Source: Bacteroidales bacterium
GTDB lineage: Bacteria > Bacteroidota > Bacteroidia > Bacteroidales > Paludibacteraceae
Direction: 5' to 3'
DNA length: 11,985 bases
Assembly: GCA_900768725.1 (NCBI GenBank)
Contig: CAAGDU010000191.1
Location: forward strand, 1-11,985
A model generated the notes under the pieces. The model searched no databases and was not told where the DNA came from. It saw only the letters and a program-made list of their open reading frames with translations. A program made the translations under genes and the position numbers. Below are positions 6,156 through 11,985 of the stretch, piece by piece (the stretch's first letter is position 1; each line of letters starts with the position of its first letter).

Positions 6156-6671
6156 ATGGAAAAACCCTATATCTATCAAGACGATACCATCTCGTTTGTA
6201 ACGGTGGCAGCGCAGACTTGTCTGGTGCTGGAGCACACCGCCGAGATGGAGCGCGATGAGTTTATTGAGAAGATACTCTGCGCATTACCCCTTCTTTATG
6301 TGAAGACGCACATGCTTGCGATGCCGGAAGAGATGCTGGACGGCGATTCGCAACGCTTTGTGCAAGAAGACGACTACAACTATATCCGACAGGGAGTGAA
6401 GAACCTGCTCGGCACGGACGATGCGTATTTAGAGGTGTTCCTTGACGATATGCGCTACAACGACGAGCCTATCACGGCGTATATCTCCGAGCATCTTGCG
6501 GATATCTATCAAGAATTGAAGGATATGGCGGCGAACTTCCAAACAGGCAACGAAGCCGTTATGAACGATGCCATCCGCGCCTGCCTCCTTGCCTTCCGCG
6601 AGCACTGGGGACAGAAACTCGTGGACGTGATGCGCCCGCTGCATGCTATGGAATTAACAATTGACAATTAA
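6156..6671 (+). CDS. DUF5063 family protein
   Basis: This acidic, mostly helical protein of 171 residues has no signal peptide or membrane segment. It resembles the DUF5063 family of Bacteroidota in its start (EKPYIYQDDTISFVTVAAQ), the stretch CALPLLYVKTHML and the later HLADIYQELKDMAANFQ. No biochemical function is known to me, and no catalytic motif is obvious. The ATG at 6156-6158 is preferred over a TTG two codons upstream because it follows the promoter at a normal distance. The gene precedes a DEDD exonuclease on the same strand with a 101-bp gap filled by repeats, a pairing I recall from other Bacteroidota, so a shared role is plausible but inferred. The last five or so codons (LTIDN) and the stop are encoded by an AATTAAC/AATTGAC heptamer array, so the original C-terminus has probably been altered. 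Confidence 0.82.
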   Translation: MEKPYIYQDDTISFVTVAAQTCLVLEHTAEMERDEFIEKILCALPLLYVKTHMLAMPEEMLDGDSQRFVQEDDYNYIRQGVKNLLGTDDAYLEVFLDDMRYNDEPITAYISEHLADIYQELKDMAANFQTGNEAVMNDAIRACLLAFREHWGQKLVDVMRPLHAMELTIDN

Positions 6672-6693
6672 CAATTAACAATTGACAATTAAC
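6652..6693 (+). repeat. AATTAAC/AATTGAC heptamer array, six units
   Basis: Six exact 7-bp units: AATTAAC, AATTGAC, AATTAAC, AATTAAC, AATTGAC, AATTAAC. The stop codon of the DUF5063 gene (6669-6671) lies in the third unit. Because 7 is not divisible by 3, an array of three or more units places TAA in every forward frame, and the reverse complement does the same. Directly behind it are ATGCCCCTGCTCTG and a nonamer array. Confidence 0.9.
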
Positions 6694-6702
6694 ATGCCCC
6701 TG

Positions 6703-6756
6703 CTCTGATTTTTCCGAGCACTCCGAATACTCAGAAGACTCTGACCACTAACCACC
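6703..6756 (+). repeat. Nonamer array, CTCCGAATA type
   Basis: The sequence falls into 9-bp steps: CTCTGATTT, TTCCGAGCA, CTCCGAATA, CTCAGAAGA, CTCTGACCA, then a weaker CTAACCACC. A related array with the same central unit lies at 7490-7534. It fills most of the gap between the DUF5063 and exonuclease genes. Confidence 0.7.
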
Positions 6757-6772
6757 GACCACAAATAACCCT

Positions 6773-7480
6773 ATGCCCCTAAAAGAAAACAACTACATAC
6801 ACCATTATTCGAAAGACCTCATCCAGTGGCTCCCGCTGGCAGCCTTCGGCGGAGAGGTCATTGTAGTGGACACGCCCGAGAAGGTAGAAGAGGCGGTTGC
6901 CTATCTTTCCAAGCAGACGGCTGTCGGAGTGGATACCGAGTCCCGCCCCAGTTTCACGCGCGGCGTGCACTACCCCACCGCCCTCTTGCAAATCGCTACC
7001 GAGGAGCGCTGCTACCTCTTCCGTCTCACCCATGTAGGCATGCCGCAAGCCTTGGCTGACCTCTTCGCCAACCCTAAAATAACCAAGGTAGGGCTTGCCT
7101 TCAAGGACGATATAGCGGGACTTCGACGCCGTCGGGACTTCAAGCCCGCCAACTGTATCGACCTGCAAACCATCGTCCCCAAGTACGGTATCCTCGACAT
7201 GGGCTTACAGAAGATTTTCGCCATCTGCTTCGGCAGGAAAATCTCCAAAGCCCAACAACTCACTAACTGGGAGAACTCCCACCTCACGCCCGACCAAGCC
7301 CGCTACGCCTCCACCGACGCATGGGCTACCCTGCTCATCTACAAAGACCTCATGCAGACCAAGACACTGCCAAAGGCGCAGGTGGATGCCCTCCGTCAAG
7401 CCGACCGCGAGGCGCAGATAGCCCACCAGCAAGCCATCCTCGCAGAAAGACAACAGCAAGCACTTGCTGTCAATAATTAA
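6773..7480 (+). CDS. DEDD-type 3'-5' exonuclease domain protein (RNase D/WRN-like)
   Basis: This single-domain nuclease of 235 residues would remove nucleotides from 3' ends using two metal ions; RNA or DNA preference cannot be told from sequence. Exo I is GVDTESRP with D54 and E56. Exo II is VGLAFKDDIAGL with D112 or D113. Exo III is YASTDAW with Y178 and D182, giving the DEDDy arrangement. No HRDC or helicase domain follows; instead the tail (from about 195) is Gln- and Ala-rich and probably helical. The ATG at 6773 directly follows A/C-rich sequence without a Shine-Dalgarno motif. It likely shares the promoter at 6090-6121 with the DUF5063 gene. The stop codon lies in AATAATTAAC, a degenerate AATTAAC repeat, so the final VNN may be repeat-derived. 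Confidence 0.92.
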   Translation: MPLKENNYIHHYSKDLIQWLPLAAFGGEVIVVDTPEKVEEAVAYLSKQTAVGVDTESRPSFTRGVHYPTALLQIATEERCYLFRLTHVGMPQALADLFANPKITKVGLAFKDDIAGLRRRRDFKPANCIDLQTIVPKYGILDMGLQKIFAICFGRKISKAQQLTNWENSHLTPDQARYASTDAWATLLIYKDLMQTKTLPKAQVDALRQADREAQIAHQQAILAERQQQALAVNN

Positions 7481-7489
7481 CCGACTATT

Positions 7490-7559
7490 CTCTGAATAAT
7501 CCGAGTACTCCGAATACTCTGATTACTCTAAACGCTAAACTTTCAACCCTCAACTTTTA
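7490..7559 (+). repeat. Nonamer array followed by heptamer units, upstream of the M16 protease gene
   Basis: Five 9-bp steps run from 7490 to 7534: CTCTGAATA, ATCCGAGTA, CTCCGAATA, CTCTGATTA, CTCTAAACG. Then ACTTTCA (7539-7545), ACCCTCA (7546-7552) and ACTTTTA (7553-7559) form a short heptamer run whose last A is the first base of the M16 start codon. The leader and translation-initiation region of the protease gene are thus made of repeat sequence. No TAnnTTTG promoter is visible here. Confidence 0.65.
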
Positions 7560-10360
7560 TGAAAACCAAACTCTCTCTCGCACTATTGTGCTTGGTAAGC
7601 ACAATGTGCTTTGCACAGGCTCCCACGCCCGTCCCCATCGACTCTGCAGTACGAGTAGGACATCTCGACAACGGACTGACCTACTACATCCGCCACAACG
7701 AGTATCCCAAGCAGCGTTGCGAGTTCCATATCGCCCAAGCCGTAGGTGCTATCCTCGAGGAGGACGACCAAAACGGTCTGGCGCACTTCTTGGAGCACAT
7801 GGCATTCAACGGTACGCAGCACTTCCCCGGCAAGGGTATCATCAACTACTTCGAGTCCATCGGCGTGAACTTTGGTGGTAACATCAATGCCTACACGGCA
7901 CTTGATGAGACGGTCTATCGCCTCTCCGACGTGCCCACCACGCGCGAGGGTATCATCGACTCCGCCCTGCTCGTCATGCACGACTGGGCGTGCGGGCTGC
8001 TTCTCCTCCCCGAGGAGATAGACGCCGAGCGCGGTGTCATCCGCGAGGAGTGGCGCACCGGTGCAGATGCCAACCACCGCATGTGGAAAGCCACCAATGC
8101 ACTCATATTCCCGGGCAGCCAATACGCCAAGCGCGATGTGATTGGCGACACGGCGGTCATCAACAACTTCGCCTACGACGCTCTGCGCGCGTACTACAAG
8201 AAATGGTACGGTCCTGACAACCAAGCCATTGTAGTGGTAGGTGATATCGATGTAGATGCCATCGAGGCGAAGATTAAAGCCCTGTGGGCAGACGTGCCGG
8301 CGCGCGAGAACCGCGGCGAGCGTCCCCTCTACTCCGTGGACGACAACCAAGAGCCTATCATTGCCGTAGTTACCGACAACGAGGCGCAGGTAACCCGCAT
8401 CGAACTGACCTACAAGAAGCAACCGCTGCCCCGCGAACTCCGAGGCACCGACGTGGCGTATGTGTTGGATATCGCCAACTCGCTCATCTGCGATATGATA
8501 GACCACCGCATGGAAGAGTTGTCGCTTGACCCCAATGCCTCTTTCGTAGGCGGCGGTTCGTACTACGGTGAGTTGGTGAAAGAGAAAGACCAGTTCTTAG
8601 CCGTCTATGTAGCCAAGGCAGGGCAGGAGAAGAAAGCCTATGCCGACCTCCTCTTCCAACTGGAGAAAATGCGCCGTTACGGCTTCACCAACGCCGAGTT
8701 AGAGCGCGTGAAGACCGAGAAGTTAGCCGCTTATGAAAAGTACTACAACGAGCGCAACACCAACCGCAACATCAGTTACACCCGCGAGTACATCCGCCAT
8801 TTCTTGGACGGCGAGGTCATCCCGGGTATCGCATGGGAGTACGAGACCCTGCAACAACTCTTGCCAATGCTCGACATCACCTCCATCAACGGCATGGCGC
8901 AGCAGTTAGTAACCGACGAGAATGTCATCGTGGCTATCACTGCTCCTGACAATGCAGACCTGCCTACCGAGGCGGAACTGCGCGAGGGCTTAGCCGCTAT
9001 GCACGACCTCGCTATTGAGGCACCCGTGGAGGAGGCTGTCCGCACCACCCTCGTGGAGAAAGCACCCAAAGCAGGGCGTATCAAGAAGACCACCAAGAAC
9101 GAGACGCTGGGCACCACGGAGTGGCTGTTGAGCAACGGCGTGCGCGTCATTCTCAAACCCACGGACTTCAAGCAAGACGAAATACTCTTCTCCGCTCACT
9201 CTTTCGGTGGCACCTCGCTCCTTAGCAATGCCGACGACCTGCCCTCTGCCGCGCTGGCAGCCGACATCATCAGTCTGAGCGGTATTGGCGACTTCAACTA
9301 CACCGAGTTGCAGAAAGCACTCACAGGCAAGCGCGTGTCTATGAGCCCCTCCATCGGCGGTACCACCGAGAGCATGGACGGCTCCTCTACCATCAAAGAC
9401 CTCGAGACCATGCTCCAACTCTGCTACCTCCATTTCACAGCCCCCCGCCGCGATGAGGACGCCTACGCCATGCTCATCAGTCTCTTGGAGACGCAACTGA
9501 AGAACAAGGAACAGAACCCCAAGTCTATCTGGTACGACTCTATCAATATCATGGCAAGCAACTACTCGCCGCGCGCCACCGTATGGAACAACGAGTCGCT
9601 CGCTAAGGTGAACTTGGATAAAGCGCTCGACATCTACCGCGCCCGCTTTGCCAACCCTGCCGATTTCCTCTTCACCTTTACGGGCAACATCGACCCCGAG
9701 GACAAAGCCTTCCGGACGATGGTATGCACATGGTTAGGCGGCATGAAGACGACCAAGCAACGTGAGACGGCGCAAGACAAAGGCGTGCGTGCCCCCAAGG
9801 GAGTGCAGAAGAACTACTTCACGCGCCCCATGCAGACCCGCACAGGCTCCAACTATATCCAATACACCTCCTACGACATCCCCTACACGCTGGCGAACAA
9901 CCTGAATATGAACACCATCGGTCGCGTGCTGGACATCCGCTACTTGGAGTCTATCCGCGAGCGCGAGGGCGGCTCTTATGGTGTCGGAGTGGCAGGTTAT
10001 ATCAGCCGCACCCCCGACCACGAGGCACAACTCTACATGATGTTCGACACCGACCCCGAGAAGCAGGAGCGGCTCATGCAGGTGATTCACGAGGAGGTGC
10101 AGACCATCCTCAAAGACGGACCCTTGGCGGATGACCTGCACAAGGCAAAAGAGTCTATGCTCAAAGACTTTGAGGAGGACTTGGAGAAGAACGGCTACTG
10201 GGACGGCACTATCCTGCCGCGCTACTACCTGCATGGTATCAACTACCTGACCGACTACGCGCCCGCTGTGCGTGCCATCACGGCAGAGACCGTACAGCAG
10301 ATGCTCCAACGCCTCACCACTTCGGGCAACATCCTCGAGGTTGTCATGCTGCCGGAATAA
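7559..10360 (+). CDS. M16 family zinc protease, two-domain (PqqL/pitrilysin type)
   Basis: This exported protease has 933 residues, typical of the fused two-half M16 enzymes of Bacteroidota. Residues 1-19 form a signal peptide (Lys at 2 and 4, then a hydrophobic run to MCFA) with likely cleavage after A19 or A21; no clear lipobox, so periplasmic location is inferred. The inverted zinc motif HFLEH is at 76-80, with E79 as catalytic base. E157 in EIDAERGVIREEW is 77 residues past H80, the usual place of the third ligand. The second half starts near residue 515 (TEWLLSNGVRVILKP) and lacks the zinc motif, as expected; GGSYGVGVAGY near 804 fits its conserved Arg/Tyr region. Substrates are probably peptides. 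It lies 78 bp behind the exonuclease gene on the same strand, with repeats between. A strong hairpin follows at 10402. Confidence 0.95.
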   Translation: MKTKLSLALLCLVSTMCFAQAPTPVPIDSAVRVGHLDNGLTYYIRHNEYPKQRCEFHIAQAVGAILEEDDQNGLAHFLEHMAFNGTQHFPGKGIINYFESIGVNFGGNINAYTALDETVYRLSDVPTTREGIIDSALLVMHDWACGLLLLPEEIDAERGVIREEWRTGADANHRMWKATNALIFPGSQYAKRDVIGDTAVINNFAYDALRAYYKKWYGPDNQAIVVVGDIDVDAIEAKIKALWADVPARENRGERPLYSVDDNQEPIIAVVTDNEAQVTRIELTYKKQPLPRELRGTDVAYVLDIANSLICDMIDHRMEELSLDPNASFVGGGSYYGELVKEKDQFLAVYVAKAGQEKKAYADLLFQLEKMRRYGFTNAELERVKTEKLAAYEKYYNERNTNRNISYTREYIRHFLDGEVIPGIAWEYETLQQLLPMLDITSINGMAQQLVTDENVIVAITAPDNADLPTEAELREGLAAMHDLAIEAPVEEAVRTTLVEKAPKAGRIKKTTKNETLGTTEWLLSNGVRVILKPTDFKQDEILFSAHSFGGTSLLSNADDLPSAALAADIISLSGIGDFNYTELQKALTGKRVSMSPSIGGTTESMDGSSTIKDLETMLQLCYLHFTAPRRDEDAYAMLISLLETQLKNKEQNPKSIWYDSINIMASNYSPRATVWNNESLAKVNLDKALDIYRARFANPADFLFTFTGNIDPEDKAFRTMVCTWLGGMKTTKQRETAQDKGVRAPKGVQKNYFTRPMQTRTGSNYIQYTSYDIPYTLANNLNMNTIGRVLDIRYLESIREREGGSYGVGVAGYISRTPDHEAQLYMMFDTDPEKQERLMQVIHEEVQTILKDGPLADDLHKAKESMLKDFEEDLEKNGYWDGTILPRYYLHGINYLTDYAPAVRAITAETVQQMLQRLTTSGNILEVVMLPE

Positions 10361-10373
10361 TCTCCGGCGGCAT
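10346..10373 (+). other. Hairpin spanning the M16 stop codon
   Basis: ATGCTGCCGGA (10346-10356) pairs with TCCGGCGGCAT (10363-10373) over 11 bp including one G-U pair, with loop ATAATC. The stop codon TAA (10358-10360) lies in the loop. No U-run follows, so this is not a classic terminator. It may protect the mRNA end or be a small palindromic repeat. Confidence 0.5.
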
Positions 10374-10401
10374 GAAAGCCTCATAAAACGAATACTACAA
10401 G

Positions 10402-10440
10402 AAGAGAGAAGAATGTTCATTGCGAACGTTCTTCTCTCTT
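10402..10440. terminator. Hairpin terminator between M16 protease and tRNA-Leu genes
   Basis: Arms 10402-10418 and 10424-10440 pair over 17 bp with a single G-U wobble and a 5-nt loop (ATTGC). The plus-strand right arm ends in TTTT (10439-10442), so it fits an intrinsic terminator for the M16 run. Because the stem is nearly symmetric it could also stop minus-strand transcripts of the convergent tRNA gene. The short U-tract lowers certainty about efficiency. Confidence 0.75.
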
Positions 10441-10481
10441 TTCGTAGGTAAGTGCAAAAGTCTTTCTTAACACTTGCCTTG

Positions 10482-10567
10482 TACCGCGAGTGGGACTTGA
10501 ACCCACACAGCCATTTCTGGCCAAAGGATTTTAAGTCCTTCGTGTCTACCGATTCCACCATCGCGGC
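10482..10567 (-). tRNA. tRNA-Leu (anticodon UAA)
   Basis: An 86-nt class II tRNA read on the minus strand. The acceptor stem GCCGCGA pairs with TCGCGGT (first pair G-U), with discriminator A at 10482. The D-arm holds GGTGGAATCGGTAGACAC. The anticodon stem AAGGA/TCCTT encloses the loop CTTAAAA, anticodon UAA at 10531-10533. A long variable arm (GGCCAGAAATGGC) and the T-arm GTGGG-TTCAAGT-CCCAC follow. It reads UUA, and possibly UUG, codons. The 3' CCA is not encoded (CAA follows the discriminator), so it must be added by tRNA nucleotidyltransferase. The gene has its own promoter. Confidence 0.96.
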
Positions 10568-10588
10568 GCGGACTCTCAAAAATCGGTG

Positions 10589-10620
10589 CAAAGTTACAAC
10601 ATTATTTTGAATTGCACAAG
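10589..10620 (-). promoter_or_regulatory. Promoter for tRNA-Leu
   Basis: On the minus strand CTTG (10617-10620), 20 bp, then TAACTTTG (10589-10596) matches the Bacteroidota pattern with one mismatch in the -33 box. The expected start near 10582 leaves a 5' leader of about 15 nt. An A/T dyad (10618-10625 with 10632-10639) overlaps the -33 box and lies just behind the stop codon of the DUF5715 gene, where it may form a weak mRNA hairpin. Confidence 0.7.
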
Positions 10621-10654
10621 TTTTTGTACAAAAAAACTTTCACATTCTTTATTT

Positions 10655-11329
10655 TCAGGGTCTGACGGTGATATGGAAGCAAGCCTGTCGCCATTCGTAC
10701 TTCACGTAAACACGCCCCGCGCGTTGGTGGTTAAGGAGTACTTGACCCAGCACCAACTTCAGGTTATCCTCTGTCATATAGTCATTTGTGCGTGTTACTT
10801 TGTCGTAGCGATAGTAGGCGATGTCGAAGGTCGTCCCGTAGCAATGGCACGACCGGTCGGTGGCGTTGATGTTCCCGCTGCGTTGCAGCAATCGTACATC
10901 CTCCTGCGTCCGAAGTACGCTCGTTACGTAGAACCGATAGTGGGGCAACCCGTTGCGCGACAAGATGTCCGCCCACTCTTCGCCTATCGCCTCCAACTCC
11001 GCCGCCGCTTTGGGAACGAGATAAGGAATAGAGTGGGTCAGCGAATCAACAATAAAATTGCTACAATTCTCCACCAACACCAATTGTCGCTTCATGCGCG
11101 AGGCTTCCTTGCGGTCGGCGGGCATACAAGGCAGCCCGAGTGCCTGCGCGGCAGCCAGTTGCTTGCGCTGGCTGTCGTTAAACTTCTCCTTGTAACTGAA
11201 CGTCCGCCCGGGATACGATACGAGATGAGTCTCCGCCGGAGACTCATCTCGTCCGTTATCGGAAGAGCAGGCTATTAACCCTGCCAAGCACCCAACAACC
11301 GCAAAAACAATTAAGAATTTTTTATTCAC
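10655..11329 (-). CDS. DUF5715 family lipoprotein, probable M15-like zinc peptidase
   Basis: This 224-residue protein starts with GTG (11327-11329), the codon that puts a lipoprotein signal at the N-terminus: two Lys, a hydrophobic run and lipobox LIAC with C21. It is therefore probably anchored in the envelope. The C-terminal half resembles DUF5715 and the M15 (VanY/Hedgehog-like) fold: VTSVLRTQEDV (135-145), then SCHCYGTTFD with H162 and D169 in the HxxxxxxD spacing of M15 zinc sites, and H219 in CFHITV as the likely third ligand; E212 may be catalytic. D-Ala-D-Ala or other muropeptide cleavage is inferred from the fold, not shown. Residues 27-37, just behind the lipid anchor, are encoded by a 33-bp near-perfect palindrome. 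It lies 38 bp behind cysS on the same strand and has no recognised promoter of its own, so co-transcription is likely. Confidence 0.82.
   Translation of the reverse strand: MNKKFLIVFAVVGCLAGLIACSSDNGRDESPAETHLVSYPGRTFSYKEKFNDSQRKQLAAAQALGLPCMPADRKEASRMKRQLVLVENCSNFIVDSLTHSIPYLVPKAAAELEAIGEEWADILSRNGLPHYRFYVTSVLRTQEDVRLLQRSGNINATDRSCHCYGTTFDIAYYRYDKVTRTNDYMTEDNLKLVLGQVLLNHQRAGRVYVKYEWRQACFHITVRP
11220..11252. repeat. 33-bp near-perfect palindrome inside the DUF5715 gene
   Basis: Arms 11220-11235 and 11237-11252 are exact reverse complements over 16 bp around one central base (11236). The sequence encodes residues 27-37, between the lipobox cysteine and the folded domain, and its length is exactly 11 codons. 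In mRNA it can form a stem of about 15 bp starting some 77 nt into the coding sequence. It may be a small in-frame insertion or a regulatory hairpin. Confidence 0.8.
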
Positions 11330-11337
11330 AACACCCT

Positions 11338-11365
11338 CTTAATTCTTAATTCATAATTCTTAATT
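11338..11365 (-). repeat. AATTAAG heptamer array, four units
   Basis: Read on the minus strand, the units are AATTAAG, AATTATG, AATTAAG, AATTAAG. They fill nearly all of the 38-bp gap between the cysS stop codon and the DUF5715 start. A purine-rich AGAGGG follows directly and may serve as a weak ribosome-binding site for the GTG start. Confidence 0.8.
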
Positions 11366-11367
11366 AC

Positions 11368-11985
11368 TTACAGCGTCCATTCGAAGCCGTCTTTGGTGTC
11401 TTTGATGTTGAACCCGAGTGCAGTCAGTTCGTTGCGAATCTTATCGCTGGTGCCCCAGTCCTTGTTGCGCTTGGCTTCCAGCCGCATATTCAGCAGCATG
11501 TCCACCGCGCCGTGGAGTGCTTGCGTCTGCGCCTCGTCGCCGCCCCGATAGTTCGGGATGCGAGCCCCCGCGCTTGCACCCTCCAACTGCAAGCCGAGGA
11601 TGTCTATCGCATAGGTCTTCCATACCTTGCGCAACTGCTCCAACTCCTCCGCGGAGATGGTCTCCTTTCCGTCGAACACGGAGTTGATACGCTTGGCGGA
11701 GTCGAACAGCAGCGAAATCACTATCGGCGAGTTGAGGTCGTCGTCCATCGCCTCTGCGCACTTTTCTGCGAGCACATTTGCAGCGTCGGTGGTTGTCGTC
11801 CCTGCCGTTGCTTGCAGTTTCTGCAAGCGTTGGTAAGCCTCTTGCAAGCGTGCAAAGCCCTTCTCCGCTGCCTCCAAGGCTGCCGACGAGAAATCCACCG
11901 TCGAGCGATAGTGCGCCATCAGGATGAAGAAACGTATCGTCATCGGCGAGAAAGGCTTGGTCAGCAACTCATGTTTGCCGGTGAA
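11368..11985 (-). CDS. cysS: Cysteinyl-tRNA synthetase, C-terminal part (5' end outside window)
   Basis: The frame is open to the window edge and encodes the last 205 residues of an enzyme that charges tRNA-Cys, usually about 490 residues long. The visible part begins FTGKHELLTKPFSPM, then the conserved TIRFFILMAHYRSTVDFS linking the catalytic core to the helical tRNA-binding region. A DALR-type helical bundle follows (AEKCAEAMDDDLNSPIVISLLF; then KRNKDWGTSDKIRNEL near the end), and GFNIKDTKDGFEWTL is a typical CysS terminus. The KMSKS and HIGH motifs would lie outside the window. The stop codon (11368-11370) is followed within two bases by the AATTAAG array. Confidence 0.95.
   Translation of the reverse strand, partial: FTGKHELLTKPFSPMTIRFFILMAHYRSTVDFSSAALEAAEKGFARLQEAYQRLQKLQATAGTTTTDAANVLAEKCAEAMDDDLNSPIVISLLFDSAKRINSVFDGKETISAEELEQLRKVWKTYAIDILGLQLEGASAGARIPNYRGGDEAQTQALHGAVDMLLNMRLEAKRNKDWGTSDKIRNELTALGFNIKDTKDGFEWTL

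Noticed and set aside
6652..6693. CRISPR array
   Set aside because: The repeats are 7-bp direct tandem units without spacers, and no cas gene is present. The same applies to the 9-bp and 33-bp arrays.
7583..8506. Open frame of 307 codons on the minus strand
   Set aside because: It is antisense to the M16 protease gene, and its translation shows no recognisable family.

Overview
The window looks like a chromosomal stretch of an uncultured member of the Bacteroidales (Bacteroidota). Four promoters fit the Bacteroidota housekeeping pattern TTTG-N20-TAnnTTTG (two of them with CTTG at -33), Shine-Dalgarno sequences are weak or absent, and two genes belong to families (DUF5063, DUF5715) that I know mainly from this phylum. 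The family cannot be resolved from the sequence alone.

Layout. Positions 1-5911 carry four minus-strand genes: a ribosome-assembly GTPase (engB), an AAA-type ATPase with a DUF4143-like C-terminus, a CstA-family carbon-starvation transporter and a long-form Xaa-Pro aminopeptidase. A divergent promoter region (5912-6155) separates these from a plus-strand run of three genes: a DUF5063 protein, a DEDD 3'-5' exonuclease and a two-domain M16 zinc protease ending at 10360. A strong hairpin at 10402-10440 lies between this run and a minus-strand tRNA-Leu(UAA). Beyond it are a DUF5715 lipoprotein with an M15-like zinc site and the 3' part of cysS, which runs off the window. All of this is ordinary housekeeping or metabolic content. 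I see no CRISPR array, transposase, phage gene or recognisable defence system.

The unusual part is the repeat landscape. Most gaps hold short tandem arrays whose unit is 7 bp (AATTAAC, AATTAAG, GGATGAA, CCTGAAA and ACTTTCA types), 9 bp (CTCCGAATA type), 11 bp or 33 bp. Several genes have their stop codon inside or directly against such an array, so the last residues are repeat-encoded. Three coding regions contain palindromic elements that keep the reading frame open. A 122-bp element adds about 40 residues to a loop of the CstA transporter. A heptamer-based element of about 78 bp adds about 26 residues to the N-terminal region of the aminopeptidase. A 33-bp near-perfect palindrome sits just behind the lipoprotein signal of the DUF5715 protein. 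This resembles the protein-inserted palindromic elements described in Rickettsia and the heptanucleotide STRR repeats of cyanobacteria, but sequence relatedness is neither shown nor expected.

Functional links are modest. CstA and the aminopeptidase could be co-transcribed and both fit peptide or carbon scavenging. DUF5063 and the exonuclease form a likely operon with the M16 protease downstream.
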